DNA of 64,000 bases from JBQTKD01 sp052386455 (GTDB lineage: Bacteria; Actinomycetota; Actinomycetes; Sporichthyales; Sporichthyaceae). Shown here piece by piece: positions 25,644 to 33,471 of this stretch (its first letter is position 1; each line of letters starts with the position of its first letter). The stretch lies in contig JBQTKD010000087.1 of the NCBI GenBank assembly GCA_052386455.1, positions 9,047-73,046 on the forward strand. Direction: 5' to 3'. Both the position numbers and the translations under genes were made by a program. The notes under the pieces were generated by a model that was given only the letters and a program-made list of their open reading frames with translations, searched no databases and had not been told where the DNA came from.

Positions 25644-26804
25644 ATGATGGAGCATCCAGTCGTTGTCGGTGCCGTGCGCACGCCCATCGGGCGGCGCAAC
25701 GGAGCACTGTCCGCAATTCACCCCGCCCGGCTGCTCGGGACCGTCCAACGAGCAGCACTCGCCGCCGCAGGGATCGACCCCTCCGAGGTCGCCCAGGTCC
25801 TCGGGGGAACCGTCGCCCAGGTGGGCGAGCAGTCCTTCAACCTCGCCCGTACCGCATGGCTGGCCGAGGGCCTGCCGGCGTGCGTGCCCGCCACGACCGT
25901 CGACGCGCAGTGCGGCTCGAGCCAGCAGGCCTTCACCCTCGCCGTCGGCCTCGTGAAGTCCGGGCTCTCCGACGTGGTTCTGGCCTGCGGAGTGGAATCG
26001 ATGTCCCGCATCCCGATCGGTTCGAACTTCCGCAAGGACTTCGACCTCGGGCGGCCGGTGCCGCGGGCCTACAAGGACCACTACGAGTTCATCAACCAGT
26101 TCCAGGCAGCCGAGCGGATCGCCGCGATGTACGGCATCGATCGCGCAGCCGCCGACCAGTTCGGGATGGAGTCCCAACGCCGCGCCATCGCCGCCTGGGA
26201 CGCCGGCCGGTACGACTCGCAGATCGTCGCTCCGCCGACGACCGGCGAGGACGGATCACCCGTGGAGTTGACCCGCGACGAGGGGCTGCGCGCATCCGAA
26301 GCCGACCAGGTCGCCGCCCTCGCGCCCGTCGTACCGAACGGGGTGCACACCGCCGCCGGCGCCTCCCAGATCGCGGACGGCGCCAGCGCCGTCCTGATCG
26401 TCTCCGAGCGCAGGGCCAACGAACTCGGGCTGCGTCCGCTGGCCCGCGTCGTCGACAGTCACCTCGTGGGCGTCGACCCCGTGACGATGCTCCTGGGTCC
26501 GCACGTCGCGACCCCGGAACTCTTGGAGAACAACGGACTCGTCGCCGCGGACATCGACCACTTCGAGGTCAACGAGGCCTTCGCCGCCATCGTCCTGTCC
26601 TTCGCGCAGGAGCTGAAGGCCGATCCGGAGCGCGTCAATCCCGACGGCGGCGCCATCGCCCACGGACACCCGCTGGGCGGCACCGGCTGCCTCCTGTTGA
26701 CCAAGGCCGCGCACGCGCTGGCGAACACGTCGGCTCGCCGCGCGGTGGTCACCATGTGCTGTGGCGGCGGACTCGGCACCGCAACGCTGTTGGAGTCGAT
26801 GTGA
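25644..26804 (+). CDS. Thiolase family acetyl-CoA acyltransferase
   Basis: The 386-residue thiolase cleaves 3-oxoacyl-CoA with CoA. Nucleophile Cys90 is in DAQCGSSQQAF, followed by NEAFA, GGAIAHGHPLGGTG (catalytic His) and the second Cys in MCCGGGLG. There is no ribosome site; two adjacent ATGs lie 4-7 nt after a -10-like TACTAT, so the mRNA is probably leaderless. Its stop overlaps the GTG of the next SDR gene, giving coupled 3-hydroxyacyl-CoA oxidation and thiolysis. Confidence 0.92.
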   Translation: MMEHPVVVGAVRTPIGRRNGALSAIHPARLLGTVQRAALAAAGIDPSEVAQVLGGTVAQVGEQSFNLARTAWLAEGLPACVPATTVDAQCGSSQQAFTLAVGLVKSGLSDVVLACGVESMSRIPIGSNFRKDFDLGRPVPRAYKDHYEFINQFQAAERIAAMYGIDRAAADQFGMESQRRAIAAWDAGRYDSQIVAPPTTGEDGSPVELTRDEGLRASEADQVAALAPVVPNGVHTAAGASQIADGASAVLIVSERRANELGLRPLARVVDSHLVGVDPVTMLLGPHVATPELLENNGLVAADIDHFEVNEAFAAIVLSFAQELKADPERVNPDGGAIAHGHPLGGTGCLLLTKAAHALANTSARRAVVTMCCGGGLGTATLLESM

Positions 26805-27670
26805 CGGACTTGCGGTTCGACGGCGAGGTGGCCCTGGTCACCGGCGCGGGGCGCGGCATCGGCCGCGCGCACGCCCTCGAGCTCGCGCGGCGCGGCGCCC
26901 TGGTCGTGGTCAACGACGCCGAGGCGGATCCGGCGGCACTCGTCGTGGCCGAGATCGCGGCACTCGGCGGCCGTGCCGTTGCCAACCAGGACTCCGTGTC
27001 CACGCCCGAGGGCGGAGCGGCGATGGTGGCGCAGGCGATCGGCGAGTTCGGGCGGCTGGACGTCGTGGTCAACAACGCGGGCATCCTGCGCGACAAGGCC
27101 TTCGGAAACCTCACGCCGGAGCTGTTGGACCCCGTGATCGACGTTCACCTCCGCGGCGCCTTCCACGTCCTGGTACCCGCGTGGGCGCACATGAAGGAAC
27201 GTGGCTACGGCCGCATCGTCAACACCGGCAGCGGTTCCGGGATGTTCGGCAACTTCGGCCAGGCCAACTACGGCGCAGCCAAGGCCGGCCTGTGGGGCCT
27301 GACTCGGGTGCTGGCGATCGAGGGCCGCAAGGTCGGCATCAAGGCCAACCTGATCGTGCCCGCGGCGAAAACCCGGATGAACGCCGCACTGTTCGGCGAC
27401 TCCGGCGACCGGCTGACCCCCGAGTCGGTCTCCCCCGTCGTCGCCTACCTCGCCCACCGCGAATGCGACGTCACCGGCCAGGCGCTGTCGGTGGGCGGCG
27501 GGCGGGTGGCGGCGCTGCTCGTGGCGCTCACTCCCGGCATCGCCGAGTCCGACCTACGCGCAGAGTCGGTGCGCGACCGGCTGGCCGAGATCCTCGACCC
27601 GGCCGGATCCACCTACCCCCGCCACGTGGGCGACGAACTGAAGGCGATCCTGGCGGAGTTCGTGGGCTAA
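26801..27670 (+). CDS. SDR, MFE-2-like 3-hydroxyacyl-CoA dehydrogenase
   Basis: The 289-residue SDR has TGAGRGIG, the NNAGILRD motif and YGAAK with the preceding catalytic Ser in NTGSGSG. The extended C-terminus (about 40 residues beyond the normal SDR length) and the overall style (RAHALELARRGA, then VVVNDAE) resemble the dehydrogenase unit of multifunctional enzyme type 2 and HSD17B4. It should oxidise 3-hydroxyacyl-CoA for the coupled thiolase. GTG 26801 overlaps the thiolase stop. Confidence 0.85.
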   Translation: MTDLRFDGEVALVTGAGRGIGRAHALELARRGALVVVNDAEADPAALVVAEIAALGGRAVANQDSVSTPEGGAAMVAQAIGEFGRLDVVVNNAGILRDKAFGNLTPELLDPVIDVHLRGAFHVLVPAWAHMKERGYGRIVNTGSGSGMFGNFGQANYGAAKAGLWGLTRVLAIEGRKVGIKANLIVPAAKTRMNAALFGDSGDRLTPESVSPVVAYLAHRECDVTGQALSVGGGRVAALLVALTPGIAESDLRAESVRDRLAEILDPAGSTYPRHVGDELKAILAEFVG

Positions 27671-27677
27671 CGGAGCG

Positions 27678-28175
27678 TCAGCCCGGATCGCCCAGGGCGT
27701 GACGCAGCATGTGCAGGTCCGTGGTGATGCGGTCCGCGGTGGCGTCGTCGACCTTGGCCATGCCGAAGCCGATCTCTTCCAGCGCCTTGTTCGCGCGCTG
27801 CAGGCTGGTGGTGCCCTTCTTGGTCAGCTTCGCGAGCACGGTGCGACGGTCGCTGGGGTGGGGCTCCCGGACCACCAGCTTGGACTGTTCGAGCCCGTCG
27901 ATCACGACCGTCACCGTCGTGGGGTGGACCAGCAGTGCCTTGCCGAGCTGGCCGAGGGGGCTGGCGCCCTGGGGAGACATCTGCAGGGTCATCAGCACCA
28001 GGTAGGCGGTCCGGGTGAGCCCGACGGTCTTCAGGACTCGATCGATCTCCTCGGTCAGCATCGCGGTGGCGCGCAGCAGCGAGATCATCGCGGCGAACTG
28101 GGCGGGGCACTCGCGGTCGGGGTCGACCCAGTGCGAGCGCGCCCAGTCGATGACGTCGAACTGCGGTCTGGACAC
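27678..28175 (-). CDS. MarR-family transcriptional regulator (BadR-like context)
   Basis: The 165-residue winged-helix protein has TRTAYLVLMTLQMSP, the recognition part VHPTTVTVVIDGLEQSKLV and the wing VREPHPSDRRTVLAKLTKKG. MarR proteins repress or activate nearby catabolic genes and release DNA on ligand binding. GTG 28175 follows GAGGAG. It is the last gene of a run with an acyl-CoA dehydrogenase and BadH/BadI-like genes, the same regulator family that accompanies these genes in the Rhodopseudomonas bad/ali cluster. An acyl-CoA ring intermediate is a plausible ligand, by inference. Confidence 0.88.
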   Translation of the reverse strand: MSRPQFDVIDWARSHWVDPDRECPAQFAAMISLLRATAMLTEEIDRVLKTVGLTRTAYLVLMTLQMSPQGASPLGQLGKALLVHPTTVTVVIDGLEQSKLVVREPHPSDRRTVLAKLTKKGTTSLQRANKALEEIGFGMAKVDDATADRITTDLHMLRHALGDPG

Positions 28176-28183
28176 TGCGCTCC

Positions 28184-29341
28184 TCACCTGGCACTCGCGA
28201 CAGGCCCGATCATCGCATTGGCGATGATGCGTTTCTGAATCGCCGCGCTTCCGTCGGCCACGAGGTAGGCCGCGACGTCCCGGAAGCGCTGCGCGAGCGG
28301 GAGCTCCTCGGAGTACCCGAGGTTGCCGTGCGTGACCCAGGCCGTTTCGATCGCCTCCTTGGCGATCAGCGGTGGCCACCACTTCCCCATGGCCGCCTCC
28401 ATCGTGTGCGGCTCGCCCACCGAGCGGAGCCAGAGCGCCCGGTAGCAGAGCCACCGGGCCGCCTCGATCAGCGTGCGGTGCTCCGCCAGGGGGAACGAGA
28501 CGCCCTGGAACGCCGCGATCGGCTGGCCGAACGCCTCGCGGTCCCTGCTCCAGGAGACCGCTTCGGCCAGGCTCGCCTGCGCGGCGCCGAGGCACATGAG
28601 TCCCAGCGCGGGCCGCGAGAAGTCGAAGTGGTGCATGACCGAGGCGAACCCCCGGTCCTCTTCTCCGACGAGGTGGGTGTCCGGAACGAAGACGTCGTCG
28701 AACGCCAGGCCGCCCCAACCCAGCGGAAGACAGCCCATGGCGCGGGTCGGACTGCGGGTGACACCGGCGGCGTCCAGCGGCACCGCAAAGCAGCTGATCC
28801 CCTTGTGTCCCGCGCTGTCCGGACGGCGTGCGTAGACCAGTCCGACGGCTGCCGTGGTCGCATGGGTGATCCCGATCTTCTCGCCGGTGATGCGCCAGCC
28901 GCCGGGGACCGGCCGAGCCACCGTGCGCAGGGCCGCCGCGTCCGAGCCGGCGCCCGGTTCGGTGACGGCGATCGCCGCCACGATGTCTCCGGAGATCATC
29001 CGCGGCACGTATTCGGCGATCGCCTCGTCGCGCCCGTGCTCGGCCAACTGCGCAGCGACGAGGCCAACGAGCACCGGCGCCGAGGCGACGTTGACGTCCC
29101 CGTACGCCAGGGTCTCCGCCGCCAGCCCCAGCATGATCGGGTCGGGTTCGCCGGTGCCGCCCCAGCGTTCGGGCAGTCCGATCCCCAGGACGCCGAGCTT
29201 GGCCAGGGCGCGGTGGGCCTCCCACGGGTAGTCCATTCGGCCGGCGCGCTCGAGGTAGTACGGAGCCAGTTCGGTCGAGGCGAAGCGGCGAAGCTCGCGG
29301 GCGAAGTCCTGCTGTTCAGGGCTGAACTCGAACGAGATCAC
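28184..29341 (-). CDS. Acyl-CoA dehydrogenase
   Basis: The 385-residue FAD enzyme introduces a trans-2 double bond into acyl-CoA. It has AVTEPGAGSDAAAL (FAD/substrate loop), ITGEKIGITHA, RPALGLMCLGAA and the C-terminal THGNLGYSEELPLAQRFRD. The usual catalytic Glu near the C-terminus appears to be the E of SEELP, as in several short-branched or cyclic-acyl dehydrogenases. GTG 29341 lies 1 nt after the SDR stop, so it is cotranscribed. In an alicyclic pathway it would take the AliB role (cyclohexanecarboxyl-CoA dehydrogenase); ordinary fatty acyl-CoA remains possible. Confidence 0.9.
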   Translation of the reverse strand: MISFEFSPEQQDFARELRRFASTELAPYYLERAGRMDYPWEAHRALAKLGVLGIGLPERWGGTGEPDPIMLGLAAETLAYGDVNVASAPVLVGLVAAQLAEHGRDEAIAEYVPRMISGDIVAAIAVTEPGAGSDAAALRTVARPVPGGWRITGEKIGITHATTAAVGLVYARRPDSAGHKGISCFAVPLDAAGVTRSPTRAMGCLPLGWGGLAFDDVFVPDTHLVGEEDRGFASVMHHFDFSRPALGLMCLGAAQASLAEAVSWSRDREAFGQPIAAFQGVSFPLAEHRTLIEAARWLCYRALWLRSVGEPHTMEAAMGKWWPPLIAKEAIETAWVTHGNLGYSEELPLAQRFRDVAAYLVADGSAAIQKRIIANAMIGPVASAR

Positions 29342-29342
29342 G

Positions 29343-30101
29343 TCAGACCATCGTGAATCCGCCGCTGACCGAGAGCACCTGCCCGGTCATCCACGACGAG
29401 AGCGGCGAGACGAGGAACAGCGTCGCGTTGGCGATGTCCTCGGGCTTGCCGAGACGGCCGAGCGGATAGGCCCGCGCGAGCTTCTCGGCACCGCCGGCGG
29501 CCTCGATGAACCCGGCGCTGCCCGGCGTCTCGGTCGTGCCGGGAGCGACGACGTTCACCCGGGCTCCGGACCGCCCGACCTCCTTGGCGATGCTCTTGGC
29601 AAAACCGATCAGTCCGGCCTTGGCTCCCGCGTAGACGCTCATCCACGCCTCGCCGACGCGGGCCGAGTCCGAGGCCACCATGACCACGCTGCCGCCGCGG
29701 GCGACGATGTCGGGCAGTGCCACCTGGGTGGCGTTGATGGTTCCGAGGAGCGTGACGCCGACGACCTTCTCGATGTCAGCCGCAGTGTGGTCGGCGAAGG
29801 TCTTGATGGCCCAGGCGGCGGCGTTGTTGACGAGGTGGTCGACCGGGCCGAGTTCGGCGCGGATCTGCGCGAACGCGGCCTCGAGCCCTGCCCGATCGCC
29901 GAGGTCCACGGCGACGGCCAGGGCCTTCCCGCCGTCGGCGTCGATCTCCTTCGCCACCCGGCCGGCGGCGTCGGCCGAGAGGTCCGCCACGGCCACCGCG
30001 GCGCCGGCCCGGGCCAGCGTCCGGGCGATCGCCTCGCCGATCCCGCTACCGCCCCCGGTGACCACGGCCACCTGGCCGGACAGGTCGATGCTGATGCTCA
30101 T
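29343..30101 (-). CDS. SDR, BadH-like 2-hydroxycyclohexanecarboxyl-CoA dehydrogenase candidate
   Basis: The 252-residue SDR has TGGGSGIG, NNAAAWAI and the catalytic YAGAK. The stretches VASDSARVG, YPLGRLGKPEDIA and the C-terminus GQVLSVSGGFTM closely follow BadH, which oxidises the ring hydroxyl of 2-hydroxycyclohexanecarboxyl-CoA. It sits between a BadI-like hydrolase and an acyl-CoA dehydrogenase, which strengthens that reading. A generic 3-hydroxyacyl-CoA dehydrogenase is the alternative. ATG 30101 lies 10 nt after the preceding stop. Confidence 0.8.
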   Translation of the reverse strand: MSISIDLSGQVAVVTGGGSGIGEAIARTLARAGAAVAVADLSADAAGRVAKEIDADGGKALAVAVDLGDRAGLEAAFAQIRAELGPVDHLVNNAAAWAIKTFADHTAADIEKVVGVTLLGTINATQVALPDIVARGGSVVMVASDSARVGEAWMSVYAGAKAGLIGFAKSIAKEVGRSGARVNVVAPGTTETPGSAGFIEAAGGAEKLARAYPLGRLGKPEDIANATLFLVSPLSSWMTGQVLSVSGGFTMV

Positions 30102-30111
30102 GCGAGGCCTT

Positions 30112-30909
30112 TCAGTGGTTGATCTGATGGGCGCGGAAGTCGGGCTTGCGCTTCTCGGCGAAGGCGATCGCGCCTTCCTTGGCCTCGTCGGTCTCGGCGA
30201 ACACGTCCATGCCGGCGATCGCCATCTGCGAGAGCCCGGCCTGGTGGTCGGTGTCGGCGTTGAAGGAGTGCTTGAGGAAGCGGATCGCCGTCGGGCTGTA
30301 CTGGGCCAGTTCCTCGATCCACGCCTTCGCCTCGGGCAGCAACTGCTCCCGGGGCACGACCTTGTTGACCAGACCCCAGCGTTCGGCCTGCTCGGCGCTG
30401 TACTGACGCAGCAGGAACCAGATCTCGCGAGCGCGCTTTTCGCCGACCACGCGGGCGAGGTAGGCGGAACCGAAGCCCGCGTCGAAGGAGCCGACGCGGG
30501 GGCCGGCCTGACCGAAGGTCGCGTGCTCGGCGGCGATCGACAGGTCGCACAACACGTGCAGGACGTGGCCGCCGCCGATCGCGGCGCCGTTCACCGCCGC
30601 TATGACGGGCTTGGGCACCTCGCGGATGAGGCGCTGGAAGGCGCCGATCTCGAACAGCCCGCTCTCGGTGGGGCCGTAGTCGCCGGTCTCGGCGCGCTGC
30701 TTGACGTCCCCGCCCACGCAGAAGGCCCGGTCGCCCGCTCCGGTGAGGACGATTCCGGCGACGTTGCGGTCCGCCCAGGCGCGCTTGAACGCGTGGATCA
30801 GTTCTTCGATCGTCCGCGCGCGGAAGGCGTTCATCCGCTTCTCGCGGTCGATCGTGATGATCGCCGCCGAACCCTCGACCTCGTAGGTGATGTCCTCGTA
30901 CACCGTCAC
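30112..30909 (-). CDS. Crotonase-family ring-cleaving hydrolase, BadI/MenB-like
   Basis: The 265-residue crotonase-fold protein has RMNAFRARTIEELIHAFKRA, AFCVGGDVKQRAETGDYGP, NGAAIGGGHVLH and FGQAGPRVGSFDAGFGSAYL, ending in RWGLVNKVVP. This pattern belongs to the MenB/BadI group, not to plain hydratases. BadI hydrolytically opens 2-ketocyclohexanecarboxyl-CoA to pimelyl-CoA. No men genes are near, and BadH-like and acyl-CoA dehydrogenase genes follow, so ring cleavage is more likely than naphthoate synthesis. GTG 30909 follows GGAGG. The promoter region is shared with ferredoxin and carries motif site F. Confidence 0.82.
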   Translation of the reverse strand: MTVYEDITYEVEGSAAIITIDREKRMNAFRARTIEELIHAFKRAWADRNVAGIVLTGAGDRAFCVGGDVKQRAETGDYGPTESGLFEIGAFQRLIREVPKPVIAAVNGAAIGGGHVLHVLCDLSIAAEHATFGQAGPRVGSFDAGFGSAYLARVVGEKRAREIWFLLRQYSAEQAERWGLVNKVVPREQLLPEAKAWIEELAQYSPTAIRFLKHSFNADTDHQAGLSQMAIAGMDVFAETDEAKEGAIAFAEKRKPDFRAHQINH

Positions 30910-30949
30910 CGGTTCGCCTCCACGGTCGCTCGCCGAAATCCTCGACTCT

Positions 30950-30971
30950 TAGATAGTAGAAGCCTAGAGTA
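30950..30971. promoter_or_regulatory. Shared lipid-regulon motif, site F, between divergent genes
   Basis: On the minus strand the site reads TACTCTAGGCTTCTACTATC plus TA. Its first 20 bases differ from site E at one position. TAGAGT (30965-30970) is a -10-like element 7 nt from the ferredoxin ATG; TACTAT on the other strand serves the BadI-like gene. Confidence 0.7.
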
Positions 30972-30977
30972 TTCCCT

Positions 30978-31169
30978 ATGCGAATCGTTCGGAACACCCG
31001 CTGCCGTGGGTCTGGCATGTGCGAGTTCGAGGCGCCGGAGTACTTCGAGATCCAGAACGACGGCACCATGCTGATCCTCGACGAGCACCCGTCCGACGAC
31101 CGGTTGGACTACGTCCGCAAGGCGATGAAGGTCTGTCCGATGGCGGCATTGAGCCTCGTCGACGACTGA
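30978..31169 (+). CDS. Small [3Fe-4S] ferredoxin
   Basis: The 63-residue protein has three cluster ligands, Cys9, Cys15 and Cys53 (CRGSGMC and VCPMAAL). The middle Cys of a 4Fe cluster is absent, which indicates a 3Fe-4S type like those serving P450s and some oxygenases. No ribosome site is present; the ATG lies 7 nt after a -10-like TAGAGT, suggesting a leaderless mRNA. No P450 is in the window, so its partner may be the MpaB-like protein or an enzyme elsewhere. Confidence 0.88.
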   Translation: MRIVRNTRCRGSGMCEFEAPEYFEIQNDGTMLILDEHPSDDRLDYVRKAMKVCPMAALSLVDD

Positions 31170-31195
31170 ATCGGGCCTCGCGGGATGATGCGAGG

Positions 31196-32326
31196 GTGAC
31201 GGATCTGGAGCGGCAGGCGGCAGCAGCGCCCCGGCGCGGCCGGCCGCTGTCCCCCACGAGCGTCGAGGCGGTCGCCGACCTCCTCGCGCAGGTGGCCGCG
31301 GCAACCGGCGAGCCCCTCGGCTGCGCCCCTGCCGACCTCGACGCCTCCACCGCGCAGGCGGCGCTTCTCGCGGCGTGGGACACCCTGCGTGGAGTGCTCA
31401 CCGACAGGGCGTCCTCGGCCGGCGAGGTGGAGGCGCTGCTCGACCTCCTCGAACGGCTCCGGACACTCTCCGACGAGCTGCGCGACGAGCAGTGGCGCGA
31501 GCGCGAACGCTCCTTCGAACGGGTCCGCGAGACCCTCGCGCTGCTGCGCGACATCGAGTCCTCGGCCGAGCTCATCGACCAGGCCGTCGTCGCGGTGTGC
31601 GAGCTCGGCTTCGACCGGGCGATCGTTTCCCGCGTCGAGAACAACCTGTGGGTCGCGCAGAGCGTCTACGTCGGCCGGGACGTCCGCTGGGCGCAGGAGA
31701 TCCTCGAGGCGAGCCAGCAGAATCCCCAGGCCATCGAGGACGTGCCGGAGGCGGAGATCGTGCGCACGGGGCGCTCGGTCCTCGTGCCGACCATCGACGA
31801 CCAGACGGCCGTGCACAGACCGATCGCCGAGACCTCGAAGTCTCGCGGCTACGTGGCCGCGCCGATCGTCGCCCACGGCGCCGTGGTCGGCTTCCTGCAC
31901 GCCGACTGTTACTACCAGGGCCGCAGCCTCGACGAGACCGACCGCGCGATCCTGGCACTGTTCGGCGAGGGCCTGGGCTACGCGTTGGCCCGCACCGCGG
32001 TGCTGGACCGGCTCGCGGCCCTGCACGAGGACCTCGGCAAGCTCGGGCGCGGCGCCAACCGGCTCTGGCCACAGGGCGAGGGCCCGGCTCCGACGCGCCG
32101 GATGGTGAGCAACGAACTCGGGGACGGCGGTCTGACACGGCGCGAGATCGACGTCCTGGGCTGGATGGCTCGCGGCGAGACCAACGCCCGCATCGCCCGG
32201 CGCCTCGCGATCACCGAGGGCACGGTCAAGACCCACGTGCAGAGCATTCTGCGCAAGCTCGGCGCGGCGAACCGCGCCGAGGCGGTGTCGCTGTGGACCC
32301 GGATGCAGCAAACGGGGCGGTCGTAG
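31196..32326 (+). CDS. GAF-domain LuxR-type transcriptional regulator
   Basis: The 376-residue protein has a coiled or helical N-terminal part (about 1-125) rich in Glu/Arg. A GAF-like sensor domain follows at about 130-270 (RSVLVPTIDDQ, GYVAAPIVAHGAVVGFLHAD). A C-terminal LuxR helix-turn-helix at about 310-370 has LTRREIDVLGWMARG and EGTVKTHVQSILRKL. It lacks an obvious receiver Asp, so the GAF domain probably senses a ligand. It lies 26 nt after ferredoxin and may share its transcript. It is one candidate regulator for the surrounding lipid genes. Confidence 0.87.
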   Translation: MTDLERQAAAAPRRGRPLSPTSVEAVADLLAQVAAATGEPLGCAPADLDASTAQAALLAAWDTLRGVLTDRASSAGEVEALLDLLERLRTLSDELRDEQWRERERSFERVRETLALLRDIESSAELIDQAVVAVCELGFDRAIVSRVENNLWVAQSVYVGRDVRWAQEILEASQQNPQAIEDVPEAEIVRTGRSVLVPTIDDQTAVHRPIAETSKSRGYVAAPIVAHGAVVGFLHADCYYQGRSLDETDRAILALFGEGLGYALARTAVLDRLAALHEDLGKLGRGANRLWPQGEGPAPTRRMVSNELGDGGLTRREIDVLGWMARGETNARIARRLAITEGTVKTHVQSILRKLGAANRAEAVSLWTRMQQTGRS

Positions 32327-32413
32327 CTCGTTCGGCAGAGCAAACTCCATCCATCGACAGAGGCGCCGCGCTCCGCCCGGGGGCACAATGGAGGCAGTCC
32401 CCAGGAGGTTGAA

Positions 32414-33388
32414 ATGCCCGCTGTCGCTCAGGCCGGCCGTCGCGTCGCCGCAGGCGTCACTCGCGTCACGGAGGGCGTGCGCGCCCGTCGCGCCGTCCTC
32501 GAGGAGATCGAGCACCTCGACCCCGAGGTCGACTATCACCGGATCACCCAACTGACGCTGGGCCGCGTCTTCGGCGACGCGTTCTTCCACCAGGCGCTGT
32601 TCAGCGTCGCCTACTACCGCCAGGTTGCCGTGGAGACGATCGGCCCGATCATCGCCCGCAACGGGTACGGGGACACGCTCTCGGATCTGAGGAAGCGCAA
32701 CAACGACTCGCTGCTGTTCTTCGGGCTGATCTATCGAGACGGCCCGGATGCCGCCGAGGGACATCGGACGATCGACCGGCTGTCGAAGATCCACAAGACC
32801 TTCGACATCAAGATGGACGACTACCGGTACACGATCGCCTCGCTGTGCTTCGAGCCCGTGCGCATGCCCGAACTCCTCGGCATCGACGACGCGCTGACCG
32901 AGAAGGAACAGCGCGCGATCTTCCTGTTCTGGCGCGGCGTCGGCCGCGAGTGGGGCGTCGAGATCCCCGAGGAGCAGGAGGAGTTCCGCCGCTGGTTCGA
33001 CAAGTACGAGGAGGACACCTACGTCTACAGCGACGACTGCCACGGCGTCTCGCTGGCGATGGAGAAGGTGTTCCTGGACCGATTCGCGCCCTGGGGTCCG
33101 CTGCGCTGGGTCGGTTCGCAGTTCCTCAAGTCGCTGTGCGATCAGCGCCTGCTCGACGCCGCCGGATTCGACCCGCCCAAGCCGGTCATGAAGAAGGCGT
33201 CGACCGTCGCGGTCAAGGCCTACCTCAAGGGCCGCCGAGCACTGCCGTACGCGGCCAAGGACGGGGCCCTGATCGAGCCGTGGACCGAGCTGTACGGCCG
33301 GACTCCGGACTCCTCCGAGATCGGCCCGAAGTGGGCGAAGAACATCCAGGTGGAGCCGCGCGAAGCCGCCGGGAAGTGTCCCTTCTAA
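32414..33388 (+). CDS. MpaB-like oxygenase family protein (DUF2236)
   Basis: The 324-residue protein has the family pattern RVFGDAFFHQALFSVAYYRQ, IHKTFDIKMDDYRYTIASL and a conserved Trp/Arg core (FWRGVGREWG). DUF2236 proteins include the fungal oxygenase MpaB and the rubber oxygenase Lcp, heme enzymes that cleave C=C bonds; the fold here is recognisable but the substrate is not. No signal peptide is seen. ATG 32414 follows CAGGAGG. It precedes the PHA synthase gene by 83 nt. Confidence 0.78.
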   Translation: MPAVAQAGRRVAAGVTRVTEGVRARRAVLEEIEHLDPEVDYHRITQLTLGRVFGDAFFHQALFSVAYYRQVAVETIGPIIARNGYGDTLSDLRKRNNDSLLFFGLIYRDGPDAAEGHRTIDRLSKIHKTFDIKMDDYRYTIASLCFEPVRMPELLGIDDALTEKEQRAIFLFWRGVGREWGVEIPEEQEEFRRWFDKYEEDTYVYSDDCHGVSLAMEKVFLDRFAPWGPLRWVGSQFLKSLCDQRLLDAAGFDPPKPVMKKASTVAVKAYLKGRRALPYAAKDGALIEPWTELYGRTPDSSEIGPKWAKNIQVEPREAAGKCPF

Positions 33389-33471
33389 CTGCGTGCCCCT
33401 TCTAACAATCTTCGACGCTCCACCGGCGAGTAACCTGTGAGGACCGTGCAGTCAGCCGAAGGAGCACATCG

